NCBI GenBank assembly: GCA_017525605.1
Contig: JAFXSM010000039.1
Coordinates: 1-64,000, forward strand
Length of the DNA stretch: 64,000 nucleotides
From: Treponema sp.
GTDB lineage: Bacteria > Spirochaetota > Spirochaetia > Treponematales > Treponemataceae
Reading direction: 5' to 3'
Part shown: positions 23,986 through 33,395 of the stretch, piece by piece
Layout of the letters: every line of letters starts with the position of its first letter
Position numbering within the stretch: position 1 is the first letter of the stretch
Translations under genes and position numbers: made by a program
The notes under the pieces: generated by a model
Told to the model about the DNA's origin: nothing
Database searches by the model: none
What the model saw: the letters and a program-made list of their open reading frames with translations, nothing else

Positions 23986-25455
23986 ATGCTTACGCGGTCG
24001 ATGATTGAGCAGATGGCGGTAAACGATTCTTCCTTTAAAAACGGAGAAAAACTTTACGACAAGGGAAGTTTCTACGAACTGAAAAGAACGGAAGATTCGA
24101 AAGTTTATTGGGCTTTGTGCGAAGGTAGCGGAAAAAATCCCTATAAAGTTTCAGTTGATATGAGCGACGAGAGCAAACTGCCAGTGTGCCGTTGCTCTTG
24201 CCCGAGCAGGCAGTTTCCGTGCAAACATGGAATCGGGCTAATGCTTTCGATTGCTGCCGGAAAAGATTTCTGCGTGGACGAGATTCCTTCCGAGATAAAA
24301 GAGAAGCACGAGAAGGCGGAGGAGCGCGAGGCAAAGAAAATCGCGAAGCAGGCAAAGCCGAAAAAAGTGACTGCGGCTTCAATCAAGGCTTCGGAGAAGA
24401 AAATCGAAAAGCAGCTTGAAGGTCTTGATTTGTGCCGAAAGATGATGAACGAGCTTATGACTTCCGGCCTTGCGACACTTTCGGGCACATCGCTTGAAAA
24501 ATTCAGGGAGCTTTCTGCGGAACTTTACAATTACGGTCTGCCTGGGCCTCAGAGAATCATAAACCGCATTGCCGAGTCGGTTGCGAATTTCAGGGATTCA
24601 GAAAAAAACGAGGACAAAAGCAAGGAATTTTATGCAGGCACTCTAAAGCATCTCATTCATCTGAACACTGTCGTGAAAAAGGGTAGGGCATTCCTCGAAA
24701 AAAAACTTGCGGACAAAGACTTTGCCGAAAGTGACGACATTCTGTTCGAGGAGCTTGGCGGAATCTGGAAGCTTGAAAGTCTGGACAAAATCGGCTCGTT
24801 CCAGGAAAACGCAAGGCTGATTGAGCTTTCGTTCGACGAAACGGAAGACAATATAAAGGAAGAAATCCAGCAAAAATCGTACTGCATGAACCTCGACACA
24901 AAAGAAATCTGCGTCAAACTGAACATGGTTCCGGTAAAAATCCGCTCGAAAGTGCGACTTGCCGAAAGCTGCTTCGATATGATTCGCGTTCCGGTTTTGT
25001 ACAAATATCCGGGAACTGACCGCGTCCGCTACGACAATTTTACGACGAGCAAAATCGAAGGGAGCGACCTGAACGAGCTTGTAATGTGCGCCGAGGAAAA
25101 TTTTGAAGTCGCAGAGAAAAAATTCAAGAATTACATAAAAAACACGCTCCACGAAAAAGAGCTGATGGTTCTTCTTCCTGCCGCGGAGGTTTTTCAGACG
25201 GACGACTCAGTCTTCATGAAAGATGCGCAGGGAAATATGCTTGAGCTTGTGATGGGCACCGATCATGTGGCAGACATCAACACTTTGCGGTACTTGCCAG
25301 CCGCGTTCGCCAACATGAAGGCATTGTATTATCCGCCTGATTTTGACGAGGTGAAGGCGATTTTCGGAAAGATGTTTTTCAACGAATCGAAGAAAGGAAT
25401 CCAGTTCCAGCTTTATTCGGTCGTCACTGCAAAAAAAATCATAAGAATCGTGTAA
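23986..25455 (+). CDS. SWIM zinc finger protein (YehQ-like)
   Basis: A 489-residue protein. The SWIM motif CxCx(6)CxH is C70-S-C72 ... C79-K-H81 within CRCSCPSRQFPCKHG. A highly charged segment follows (residues about 105-140). The remainder is helical with no enzyme motif. SWIM fingers bind DNA or proteins. It is the first of five tightly spaced genes encoding this protein, a 229-residue protein, a MoxR ATPase, a DUF5682 protein and a VWA protein, the combination of the yehL-M-P-Q (old molR) locus of E. coli. It may recruit the target for the MoxR/VWA machine. Confidence 0.85.
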   Translation: MLTRSMIEQMAVNDSSFKNGEKLYDKGSFYELKRTEDSKVYWALCEGSGKNPYKVSVDMSDESKLPVCRCSCPSRQFPCKHGIGLMLSIAAGKDFCVDEIPSEIKEKHEKAEEREAKKIAKQAKPKKVTAASIKASEKKIEKQLEGLDLCRKMMNELMTSGLATLSGTSLEKFRELSAELYNYGLPGPQRIINRIAESVANFRDSEKNEDKSKEFYAGTLKHLIHLNTVVKKGRAFLEKKLADKDFAESDDILFEELGGIWKLESLDKIGSFQENARLIELSFDETEDNIKEEIQQKSYCMNLDTKEICVKLNMVPVKIRSKVRLAESCFDMIRVPVLYKYPGTDRVRYDNFTTSKIEGSDLNELVMCAEENFEVAEKKFKNYIKNTLHEKELMVLLPAAEVFQTDDSVFMKDAQGNMLELVMGTDHVADINTLRYLPAAFANMKALYYPPDFDEVKAIFGKMFFNESKKGIQFQLYSVVTAKKIIRIV

Positions 25456-25471
25456 GGGGAGAGATCAGAAG

Positions 25472-26161
25472 ATGAATTTGACACCGTTGTGCGACTTGAA
25501 AGAGCGCATTGAGAACATAATTTTTGCGGGAACAACCGCAATAAAAGACGATTTCAAACTGAAAAAGGCGTACGAGGCTTTCGCTCCGCTTGCGTCTGCG
25601 TCTCCCGTTTTTGCAAAAATAAATGACGGAATGCAGAAAGTCTTTGAATCGGACTCTGAAAGCCTGAACGAGAATCTTCTCGATGTTTTGAGCCTTGTGG
25701 ATGCGGTTTTTTATGCGCAGAGCGAGCCGACAAAAACTGACAAGGAACTGAAATTTTTCGAGCAGTTCACGGTTCTTTCGGGAAATCTCGACTACATTGA
25801 GCTTTCGAAGCCTGTCTTTGAGAAAGAGTTCAGAAAGTTCAGGCAGTTTTCCCATTACCATTATCTTGACGACGATGACTTGAAATTCATTTTTGAGCGC
25901 GCGGGAGACTTCAGGTTTTTCCCGGAATTTTTGAATGCGCTTGAAATCGGAACGAAACTTCCGAGAGATTATGTTGCGCGTGTCGGAGTCGGAACTGTCG
26001 AGGAAATTTGCCAAAAGTACAGTTACTATATTCCGAAAGACGACAAAAGGCTGATGGCTTATTTTGCTTTTCTTGTCTACAAATTCGACGGCGAGAACAA
26101 AAAATACGCAAAAGAGATAAAAAGAATAAAAAAGTTGCTGGAGAAAAAAGATGACAGATAA
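25472..26161 (+). CDS. Helical protein of the SWIM/MoxR operon
   Basis: A 229-residue, mostly helical protein without recognised domain, starting MNLTPLCDLKERIENIIFAG and ending IKKLLEKKDDR. It starts 16 bp after the SWIM gene and overlaps the MoxR start by 11 bp, so it is translated with the ATPase and should be part of the same complex. Its size and position suggest an adaptor or the missing small partner of the yeh-like set. Confidence 0.65.
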   Translation: MNLTPLCDLKERIENIIFAGTTAIKDDFKLKKAYEAFAPLASASPVFAKINDGMQKVFESDSESLNENLLDVLSLVDAVFYAQSEPTKTDKELKFFEQFTVLSGNLDYIELSKPVFEKEFRKFRQFSHYHYLDDDDLKFIFERAGDFRFFPEFLNALEIGTKLPRDYVARVGVGTVEEICQKYSYYIPKDDKRLMAYFAFLVYKFDGENKKYAKEIKRIKKLLEKKDDR

Positions 26162-27236
26162 CGTTTTGAGAAAATCCGCTGAGGAAATTTACAAAAAAGA
26201 AATCGAGGCATTGATTGCCGACGAAAAAGACCCTATTCCTGTCGGCTGGAAAATGTCGCCGAAGTCGGTTCTGAAATACATCGTCGGCGGAAAAGCTGGC
26301 GGAATGGAAATCACTCCGAAATACATCGGAAACAACCGCCTCGTTGAAGTTGCGATTGCGACGCTTGTGACCGACCGTGCGTTGCTTCTCATCGGCGAGC
26401 CAGGAACTGCAAAATCGTATTTGAGCGAGCAGCTCTCTGCCGCGATAAACGGGGATTCGTCGAAAGTCATTCAGGGAACTGCCGGAACTACGGAGGAGCA
26501 GATTCGATATTCGTGGAACTATGCGATGCTCATCTCGAAGGGACCGAGTTTGGATTCGCTCGTGAAAAGCCCTGTCTACACGGCGATGGAGACGGGAACG
26601 ATTGCTCGGTTCGAGGAGATTTCGCGCTGCGCAAGCGAGGTTCAGGACGCATTGATTTCGATTTTGTCGGAAAAAAGAATCAGCGTGCCGGAACTCGGAA
26701 TAGAAGTGCCTGCGCAGAAAGGATTTTCCGTTATCGCAACGGCGAACACTCGCGACAAGGGCGTGAATGCGATGTCGGCGGCATTGAAAAGGCGTTTCAA
26801 CATCATCGTCCTTCCTGTTCCTGACAACAAAAAGACCGAGGTCGGCATCATTCAGCGTCGTGTGGAGCAGCTTTCTTCTTCGCTCGACTTGAATGCGGAA
26901 ATCCCTGCCGAGAACACTGTCGAAAAAGTCGTGACTGTTTTCCGCGAACTTAGAAACGGTCAGACCGAGGACGGCAAGCAGAAGCTGAAATCCACGAGCG
27001 GCGTTCTTTCGACTGCCGAGGCGATTTCGCTCCTTACGAATTCGATGGCACTTGCTGGAAGTTTCGGAACTGGCGCAATCACGATGGAAGATTTGGCGGC
27101 TTCTTTGCAGGGCGCAATCGTGAAGGACGAGGAGAACGACGGAATCGCCTGGACTGAATATCTTGAGAACGTGATGAAAAAGCGCGGAAGCGAATGGGCT
27201 TCGTTATACAAAGCGTGCAGGGAACTCAACAAATAA
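26151..27236 (+). CDS. MoxR-type AAA+ ATPase (YehL-like)
   Basis: A 361-residue ATPase. Walker A GEPGTAKS (residues 82-89), Walker B-like RFEEISRC (about 153-160), sensor 1 in VIATANTRDKG (about 195-205) and an arginine-finger region LKRRFN (about 213-218) are all visible. MoxR ATPases work as chaperones that remodel or activate a VWA partner, encoded here two genes downstream. Its ATG overlaps the previous gene by 11 bp and its TAA overlaps the next ATG (TAATG), so translation is coupled. Confidence 0.9.
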   Translation: MTDNVLRKSAEEIYKKEIEALIADEKDPIPVGWKMSPKSVLKYIVGGKAGGMEITPKYIGNNRLVEVAIATLVTDRALLLIGEPGTAKSYLSEQLSAAINGDSSKVIQGTAGTTEEQIRYSWNYAMLISKGPSLDSLVKSPVYTAMETGTIARFEEISRCASEVQDALISILSEKRISVPELGIEVPAQKGFSVIATANTRDKGVNAMSAALKRRFNIIVLPVPDNKKTEVGIIQRRVEQLSSSLDLNAEIPAENTVEKVVTVFRELRNGQTEDGKQKLKSTSGVLSTAEAISLLTNSMALAGSFGTGAITMEDLAASLQGAIVKDEENDGIAWTEYLENVMKKRGSEWASLYKACRELNK

Positions 27237-29557
27237 TGGAAAATCCGCATTTTTTCGGAATCAGGCATCTTTCGCCTGCTGCCAGCGTTGAACTCAAATC
27301 TTTTCTCGACGAAACAAAGCCGCTTCTTGTTCTTGTGGAAGGACCTTCCGACCTGAACGCAATGATAGATTCGATTTGCAATCCGAAAGTGAAATTTCCG
27401 ATTGCGATAATGGCATATTCAAAAAATCCGCCCGTGCGTTCTATTTTGTATCCGTTCGCGGAATATTCCCCTGAAATTCAGGCGTTGCTTTGGGCAAAGA
27501 AGAACGGCGCGAAAGTTGAATTCATGGATTTGCCGTCATCGACTTTCCTTGCGATTCCAGAAGAAGATGAATCGGAAGACGAACCGAAAGACGAAAACGA
27601 AAACGGAGAATCGAATCAGTCGAATCTCGGAATAACGGAGAGCGTCTATTCGAAGCTCGAAATTCTCACTGGCGAAAGCCACGACAGCTGGTGGGAGAGG
27701 AATTTCGAGCAGCTTGCGCGTACCGGAAAATATCGGGAAGCGGCGAACGCGTTCGGAAGGGAGATGCGGAAAGCGGAAGTTGCGCGCGGAAAACGCGATT
27801 TTGCCGAGACGCTTGTCCGCGAGGCGTTCATGAAGCGAAAAATCGAGGACGCAGTGAAAAGCGGGATTCCGTGCGAGAAAATCGTGTGCGTTTGCGGCGC
27901 GTTCCATGTCGGCGGACTTGAGGCGAACAGCGCGATGAGCGATGACGAGATGAAAAATCTTCCGTCGGTGGAGTCAAGCGCGACGCTTCTGCCGTATTCG
28001 TTTTTCAGGCTTTCGACTTCAAGTGGCTACGGTGCCGGAAATTCGTCCCCGTCGTACTTTCAGAAGTTGTACAAAACCTTCTGCAATATAAAGGAAGATT
28101 CTTCGAACAAAGACGAACTCATGAAGAAGTTCGCTATCGATTATCTTGTCTCGTGCGCGGAAAACCAGAGAAAGTCGGGCAACATTCTGTCGTCCGCGTC
28201 CGTGATTGAGGCGACGCGGCTTTCTTTGGCGTTGGCAAAACTCAGAGGAAGCGCGTATCCGAATTTGCAGGATTTCCACGACGCGATGACATCGACTTTG
28301 ACGAACGGCAATTTTTCGGAGATTGTCTCTTCCGTCGCGAAAGTCGAAGTTCAGAGCGTAATCGGATTTCTTCCCGAAGGAATGAGCCAGACTGCGGTTC
28401 AGGACGATTTCAACAGGCAGCTTGAGATTCTGAAACTGTCGAAATTCAAAACCGAGATTGAATCGACTCTGGAGCTTGATTTACGCGAAAAACTTTCAGC
28501 CAAATCCGAGGAGATTGCATTCCGCGATTTGTACCGCTCGTTTTTCTTCAACAGGCTTTCGGTTTTGAAAATCAGTTTTGCAATTCAGTGCGAATCCAAC
28601 CAGAGCAACATGAACTGGAAGGAAGTCTGGAGTTTGAAGTGGACTCCGCAGACTGAAATGGAAGTCGTGGAGGCTTCCGTGAACGGCGACACAATCGCTT
28701 CTGCCTGCTCGCTGAAAATTCGGGAGATGGTGGACAATTCGCCTTCGATTGAAGAAGCCACGAGGGTTTTCAAAATCGCGTTTTTGTGCGGGCTTCCTGA
28801 TTTGTGCAATTACGCCCTGAAAAAAGTTCAGGGATTTTCCACCGAGGACAACGCTCTTTTGAAACTTGCGGAAACTGCGGAGGAGCTTTCGTTTGTCGTC
28901 CGCTACGGAGATTTACGGAAGTTCGATTCCTCGCCGCTGCTCCCGATGCTTGAAAAACTCTATCTGCGCTCGATTCTCATAATGGAAGATTCATGCGTTT
29001 GTGATGACGAGCATTCTTCTTCAATCTGCGCTGCAATCGACAAAATCCACAATTTGCAGCTGAACCACAAAAATCTCGATGAAAATCTCATCCTGGAAAA
29101 ACTGAATGCGATTTCGGCGGCGGATTATCTTGACTGCTACTGCTCCGGTTTCGCTCTTTCGATTCTTCTTGAAAGGGGAAAATGCGACGAGGAATTTCTT
29201 CTGCGGGAAATCTCTCGCCGGCTTTCGAAAGGAACGCCTGCGGATTTGGCTTCGCGGTGGTTTGAGGGCTTGTCTGCGAAGAACCACTACACGCTTTTGG
29301 CGCGGCTTCAAGTCTGGAAGCAGATAAATCAGTACATCCAGAGTTTGGACGACGAGGAATTCACTCGCTCGCTTGTCGTTCTGCGCCGCACATTTTCGGA
29401 TTTCACCCAGAACGAGAAGTGCGACATTTCCGAGAATCTTGGCGAAGTTTGGGGATTCAACAAAAACGAGGTTTCCGAATTTTTGACGAAAGAATTCTCC
29501 GAGAGCGAGCAGAAAAAAATCGATGCGCTCGGCGATTTTGATTTTGATGATATTTAG
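27236..29557 (+). CDS. DUF5682 protein (YehM-like)
   Basis: A 773-residue protein. The N-terminus has FFGIRHLSPAAS and LVLVEGPSDLNAMID, the family signature of DUF5682, and a second block IVCVCGAFHVGGLE near residue 215; this part resembles EreA/ChaN-like hydrolase folds (a distant guess). The long C-terminal part is helical. The true start is ATG 27236 overlapping the MoxR stop. DUF5682, MoxR, VWA and SWIM genes travel together in many bacteria; the biochemical role is unknown. Confidence 0.85.
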   Translation: MENPHFFGIRHLSPAASVELKSFLDETKPLLVLVEGPSDLNAMIDSICNPKVKFPIAIMAYSKNPPVRSILYPFAEYSPEIQALLWAKKNGAKVEFMDLPSSTFLAIPEEDESEDEPKDENENGESNQSNLGITESVYSKLEILTGESHDSWWERNFEQLARTGKYREAANAFGREMRKAEVARGKRDFAETLVREAFMKRKIEDAVKSGIPCEKIVCVCGAFHVGGLEANSAMSDDEMKNLPSVESSATLLPYSFFRLSTSSGYGAGNSSPSYFQKLYKTFCNIKEDSSNKDELMKKFAIDYLVSCAENQRKSGNILSSASVIEATRLSLALAKLRGSAYPNLQDFHDAMTSTLTNGNFSEIVSSVAKVEVQSVIGFLPEGMSQTAVQDDFNRQLEILKLSKFKTEIESTLELDLREKLSAKSEEIAFRDLYRSFFFNRLSVLKISFAIQCESNQSNMNWKEVWSLKWTPQTEMEVVEASVNGDTIASACSLKIREMVDNSPSIEEATRVFKIAFLCGLPDLCNYALKKVQGFSTEDNALLKLAETAEELSFVVRYGDLRKFDSSPLLPMLEKLYLRSILIMEDSCVCDDEHSSSICAAIDKIHNLQLNHKNLDENLILEKLNAISAADYLDCYCSGFALSILLERGKCDEEFLLREISRRLSKGTPADLASRWFEGLSAKNHYTLLARLQVWKQINQYIQSLDDEEFTRSLVVLRRTFSDFTQNEKCDISENLGEVWGFNKNEVSEFLTKEFSESEQKKIDALGDFDFDDI

Positions 29558-29566
29558 GAAAAAGAA

Positions 29567-30754
29567 ATGGCGAACAATTCATTGACGGACACGGACAAAC
29601 AGCAGATTTCAAGATGGAGGCTGATTCTCGGGGAGGAAGCGGAGGACGCTTTGAAAGACACCGCACCGGAAGGCGAATATGGAGGTCTTTCCGAAAAGCA
29701 GGTTCTGATGGACCAGACACTTTCCGCGATTTACGGAAGCAGCGACGAGACATTCTCAAACTCACGCTCGGCGGGCAACAAAAAGTCGTCGCCCGTGCTT
29801 TCGAAATGGCTTGGAAACTTGCGCTCGCTTTTCGACAACGAAACGGTCGTAGTCGTGCAGAACGACGCAATCGAACGGAAGGGATTGAAGCAGCTTCTTC
29901 TTGAGCCTGAGCTTTTGGAAAGCATCGAGCCTGATATGAACATGGCTTCGCTTTTGCTTGAACTGAAAGACCAGATTCCTTCAAAGTCAAAAGAAAGTGC
30001 GCGCCACTACATAAAAAAAATCGTCGAAAAGATAAATTCTCTTTTGGAAAGCAGAATCCGCTCTTCCGTTACGGCTTCTCTCAACAAAAAAAGCCATTCG
30101 CCGCTTCCGAGCGCGTCCGCAATCGATTTCAAATACACGATTTCGCGGAACCTCAAAAATTTCAACAAGGAAGTCGGCTCGATTATTCCCGAGCGTGTCT
30201 GGTTTTACGACCGCCGCGCAAAGAGCAGCAAGTGGAACATCATCCTTGACATCGACCAGAGCGGCTCGATGGGGGAGTCGATAATCTTCTCTTCGATAAT
30301 GGCGAGCATCCTTGCGTCGATGAGCAGCGTGAAAACGAACATCGTCGCGTTCGACACGGAAATAATGGATTTGACCGATTTGTCGAGCGACCCGGTTGAC
30401 CTTCTGTTCGGCTTTCAGATGGGCGGCGGCACTGACATCAAAAAATCAATCGAATACTGCCAGTCGCTCGTTACAGACCCGACCCACACTCTGTTTTTTC
30501 TGATTTCCGATTTGGACGAATACGGAAGCCGCAACGGGCTTTTGACGAAAATCCAGGAGCTGAAAGATTCGGGAGTAACTGTCATCGTGCTTCTTGCAAT
30601 TGCCGACGGCGGAAAAGCGTATTACGACAAGACGACCGCGAGCGAAATCGCGAAAATGTCTGTCCCGTGTTTCGCCTGCCCGCCGGAGCGTCTGCCGGAA
30701 CTTTTGGCAGGCGCATTGATGAAGCACGATTTGACGGGATTCATGAAAAAATGA
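29567..30754 (+). CDS. VWA domain protein (YehP-like)
   Basis: A 395-residue protein with a C-terminal von Willebrand A domain. The MIDAS metal site is visible as DIDQSGSMGES (residues about 225-235) with GGGTD near residue 285 and FLISDLDEYG near residue 310. The first 200 residues are helical and may bind the MoxR ring. It closes the five-gene operon and begins 9 bp after the DUF5682 stop. No membrane segment is present, so the complex is cytosolic. Confidence 0.9.
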   Translation: MANNSLTDTDKQQISRWRLILGEEAEDALKDTAPEGEYGGLSEKQVLMDQTLSAIYGSSDETFSNSRSAGNKKSSPVLSKWLGNLRSLFDNETVVVVQNDAIERKGLKQLLLEPELLESIEPDMNMASLLLELKDQIPSKSKESARHYIKKIVEKINSLLESRIRSSVTASLNKKSHSPLPSASAIDFKYTISRNLKNFNKEVGSIIPERVWFYDRRAKSSKWNIILDIDQSGSMGESIIFSSIMASILASMSSVKTNIVAFDTEIMDLTDLSSDPVDLLFGFQMGGGTDIKKSIEYCQSLVTDPTHTLFFLISDLDEYGSRNGLLTKIQELKDSGVTVIVLLAIADGGKAYYDKTTASEIAKMSVPCFACPPERLPELLAGALMKHDLTGFMKK

Positions 30755-30815
30755 ATCCGAGTGCGGAACTAAGACAAAAGTCATGCAGAACTCGCGTCAG
30801 CTTTTCTTTTCTTGC

Positions 30816-31352
30816 TCAGCCACCCAATAACGCGTCAATCTCCTCATCGGAAGTCGTCGGGGTGTCTTCATCGCTCTTTTTATTCTCTGCATTCAAGAGC
30901 TCGTCAATTTCATCGGCGGAAATTGTTCCCCCACTGGAAATTTTTCCAAAAACTAGCTCCACGCCCGTTTTTGATTGCATCTCCGAAATGAAAGACGCCG
31001 AATTCAAAATTCCAAGATATGCGCCGAGTTTTTCCGCAAGAATCATGGGGTTGTCGCCCATTTGAATCGAAAGAACGCCGTCAAAAATCGCATTGAAACA
31101 CGTTTCGTCGAAAGCGGTTTCCGGGTCAACGCTGATATACTTTTCGCCTATCCAGCGAACTATAGATGCGTCCACTCCGTCAACCACAAGCGAAAGCAGT
31201 TTTTTCAGGAACAGCGTGTTTTTTTCGCCTGGAACGCTGATTGTGTCCAAGTCCTCTTCAATCGCAAGAAGTCCCTCTCGCCTTGATTTTGCCGAAAGGT
31301 AGATGATTTTCTGTGCAATCTCGCAGAATTCTCTTTTCTCGTTTTCGTTCAT
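30816..31352 (-). CDS. MotA-like cytosolic protein with EIDxLL tails
   Basis: A 178-residue protein. Residues about 10-65 (LSAKSRREGLLAIEEDLDTI ... LKKLLSLVVDGVDASIV) match the cytoplasmic part of MotA, but none of MotA's four membrane helices is present. The C-terminus has two short acidic motifs, SADEIDELLNAE (about 147-158) and SDEEIDALLGG (about 168-178), which resemble the CheY-binding N-terminus of FliM (SQxEIDALL). It may connect the flagellar motor or chemotaxis with the two genes upstream. The ATG has AAAGGAGG. The motif match is visible; the role is inferred. Confidence 0.7.
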   Translation of the reverse strand: MNENEKREFCEIAQKIIYLSAKSRREGLLAIEEDLDTISVPGEKNTLFLKKLLSLVVDGVDASIVRWIGEKYISVDPETAFDETCFNAIFDGVLSIQMGDNPMILAEKLGAYLGILNSASFISEMQSKTGVELVFGKISSGGTISADEIDELLNAENKKSDEDTPTTSDEEIDALLGG

Positions 31353-31379
31353 AAAACCCTCCTTTTATTTTTTCCCGCA

Positions 31380-31874
31380 TTAAAACGGGATATCTTCACC
31401 AAACTCATTTTCTGATTCGTTTTGCGAGTCAGATTGAATCAGCTCGAACAAAAGCAGCATTCTGAATTTCGATTCTCTCTCGGTTGGTTCCGTGCCGCAG
31501 CCGAAAAGGAATCTGCCGTCCATGCATTCTTCCGTGCAGTATGGCTTAATCGCGTCAACGGCTTCCTGCACCTCGCTCATCTGCGGGTTTCCGCCAACAA
31601 AAATCAGAATCGCCTTGATTTTCATGTTTTTGACATAATCCAGAACTTCCGCAATCGTGTCCGCTTCAAAATATTGCGGGCATTCGTTCCCAAAGCATTG
31701 GTCAAGGTCGTATTTTTCAAGATGCGCCAGATTCTTGTGCAGAGCGTCGTGAATCAGATTGTCTGTCTTTACGCTTTCTTCGTCAGGCTCTAAATCACGC
31801 TCATCGGGTTCATCTTTCTCTTTCAAAAAATCTTCGTCGTCCACGATGAAATCTATATCGAAATCGTCCAGCAT
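31380..31874 (-). CDS. Acidic protein, FtsZ C-terminal-like core (tentative)
   Basis: A 164-residue protein with an acidic N-terminus (DDFDIDFIVDDEDFLKEKDE). The core KIKAILIFVGGNPQMSEVQE ... FLFGCGTEPTE ... KFRMLLLFEL follows the strand/helix order of the FtsZ C-terminal domain (GG-x7-EV ... fG ... R). The last residues, FGEDIPF, recall the DIPxF tail of FtsZ that binds division proteins. No GTP-binding domain is present. This is a pattern-level resemblance only. It has an AAAAGGAG site and is followed 27 bp later by the MotA-like gene. Confidence 0.5.
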   Translation of the reverse strand: MLDDFDIDFIVDDEDFLKEKDEPDERDLEPDEESVKTDNLIHDALHKNLAHLEKYDLDQCFGNECPQYFEADTIAEVLDYVKNMKIKAILIFVGGNPQMSEVQEAVDAIKPYCTEECMDGRFLFGCGTEPTERESKFRMLLLFELIQSDSQNESENEFGEDIPF

Positions 31875-31972
31875 TTTTATTTTTCTCCTTTTGAAAATTC
31901 CGCGGAATTCAATGATAGCAGAGTTTTAAGCGCATCGGAAAAATAGTTGAAGACTATATAATCTCCCAGTCT

Positions 31973-32077
31973 TCACAGCTCTTTCTCGTAGAAATCCGCA
32001 AGCGCGCGGAACGTCCTTGCAACAGCCGCCTCGTCGAGCGCGTCTTTCATAATCATTGCAAATTCTTCTGCACACAT
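31973..32077 (-). CDS. 34-residue small protein
   Basis: MCAEEFAMIMKDALDEAAVA and a further 14 residues ending FYEKEL, one amphipathic helix. An excellent AAGGAGG site 5 nt before the ATG argues that it is translated. It is the first gene of a probable three-gene unit (then 31874-31380 and 31352-30816). Function unknown; perhaps a leader or regulatory peptide. Confidence 0.55.
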   Translation of the reverse strand: MCAEEFAMIMKDALDEAAVARTFRALADFYEKEL

Positions 32078-32220
32078 AAAATCCTCCTTGTTTCGCCGGC
32101 AACAAAAGTACCTTTGAAACTGCAACAGAATTAAATCATGGCATAAATTTAAGTGCGTTAGAAAACGAGTTCAAGACTGTTTTTTTGAGGGGAGGGGAGA
32201 AAGTTGGTTTAAAAGACAAA

Positions 32221-32367
32221 CGGACTTGTTCAGGGACTAAAGTCCTTCACTTTTTATGAATCCACAGTGAAGGTACGCGCTTCGTGTGTGCTGGCGAACG
32301 GTTGCCTCCAATGCATAATGCTTAGAACACATTCGCACCTGGCAACCGTTAGTCCTGAACAAATCCG
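32221..32367 (-). repeat. Structured repeat R1 with terminal inverted repeats
   Basis: About 147 bp bounded by inverted ends (32221-32238 and 32351-32367, one mismatch and one extra base). Inside is a second inverted repeat AACGGTTGCC (32297-32306) with GGCAACCGTT (32341-32350). On the minus strand it matches the units at 51290-51790, including TGCGAATGTGTTCTAAG and GCGCGTACCT. It looks like a small non-coding mobile or structured repeat. The rest of the gap 32078-32427 holds no gene. Confidence 0.8.
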
Positions 32368-32427
32368 GTTGTGTTGGGAAAGTTTTTTGCTTTTGCGGCT
32401 GTGCTATAATGCTGGACAGAAGTCAAT

Positions 32428-33330
32428 TCATTGCAATTTCTCTATCTCCGCTACAGACAACCCCGAAATCTTCGCAGCCTGCTCCTTTGTCAGCCCCATA
32501 GAAATCGCAATCCGTGCCGATTCGCGAGCATGATTGTTCCAGCCTTGAGAAATACCGAGTGAAATGCCCTCGCTTCGTCCAAGAGAAATGCCTTCGATTC
32601 TGCCTTCGTTCTTCATCTTCTGTACAAACTCACACACGTTCACACCTCCTTTTTCTTTCTGGGTTTCCTCGATAAACTCCGCCATATTATCGAAAATCTC
32701 ATCGTCTGAAATCACGCGCATCAAATCGATAATCTCTGAAACATACTTAAGTTTCTGCCTGCTCCAGTCTTCGGCTTGCCCTGTCCGCAACGCCCGCAAA
32801 TATTCCGCCACAATGCGAAAATCGCTCTTGAAGCTGTTTATCTGCTCATCTGTCAGCCACGCAAGATTTATCACCTTGATTTTATAATCGCTCACAAAAT
32901 CTTTCAGTCGCTCGTCGATTATTAGTGTTTCTTTCAGTGAAGTGTTCTTTTCCCACTTGCTTTTTGTTCCAAAATAAAGCACCAGAGTTATCACAGGATA
33001 AAACTCCGTGCGTTCTTCATTCAGCTGGCTTCTGTACGCCACGCCGTCGTAACACATTACACGGAGAGTCATCGATTTTTCCTTTTTGGTCTGATTTTCA
33101 AAGCCGAACAAACTCAAGCAAAAATCACCGTTCGTCCACTTTTTCGCCACATCGCGCTCTTGATTGTGCAAAACATTTTCTGAATCTTTGTACTGCGAAA
33201 AAGTCTGCGCATCTGTCAAAGAATCTGATTCAACAACCTGCTCTCCGTCAAAGACCAACACATTTATAATATCCGCAAAAACATCGTTGTATGATTCAAG
33301 TGTCTTTTGCGTTATATCTCTCTCACCCAT
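32428..33330 (-). CDS. Rpn-family PD-(D/E)XK nuclease/transposase-like
   Basis: A 300-residue protein of the Rpn/PDDEXK_2 family. FADIINVLVFDG (about 15-26) opens the fold, SLFGFENQTKKEKSMTLRVM contains the core Glu-x-Gln/Lys catalytic text (E-N-Q), and YPVITLVLYFG (about 112-122) is the next core strand. The C-terminus has the usual helical region and Gly/Ser-rich repeats (GRIEGISLGRSEGISLG). Rpn proteins are DNA endonucleases that raise recombination. TATAAT (33337-33342) ends 6 nt before the ATG with no ribosome site, so the mRNA is probably leaderless. A structured repeat flanks the gene on each side. Confidence 0.85.
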   Translation of the reverse strand: MGERDITQKTLESYNDVFADIINVLVFDGEQVVESDSLTDAQTFSQYKDSENVLHNQERDVAKKWTNGDFCLSLFGFENQTKKEKSMTLRVMCYDGVAYRSQLNEERTEFYPVITLVLYFGTKSKWEKNTSLKETLIIDERLKDFVSDYKIKVINLAWLTDEQINSFKSDFRIVAEYLRALRTGQAEDWSRQKLKYVSEIIDLMRVISDDEIFDNMAEFIEETQKEKGGVNVCEFVQKMKNEGRIEGISLGRSEGISLGISQGWNNHARESARIAISMGLTKEQAAKISGLSVAEIEKLQ

Positions 33331-33395
33331 AGATTTATTATATATTGCATATATTTAATTGGCTATGATTTGTTAATCGACTATAAACAAACAAA

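Noticed and set aside
24643..25152. Antisense frame in the SWIM gene
   Set aside because: Shadow of the sense gene without ribosome site.
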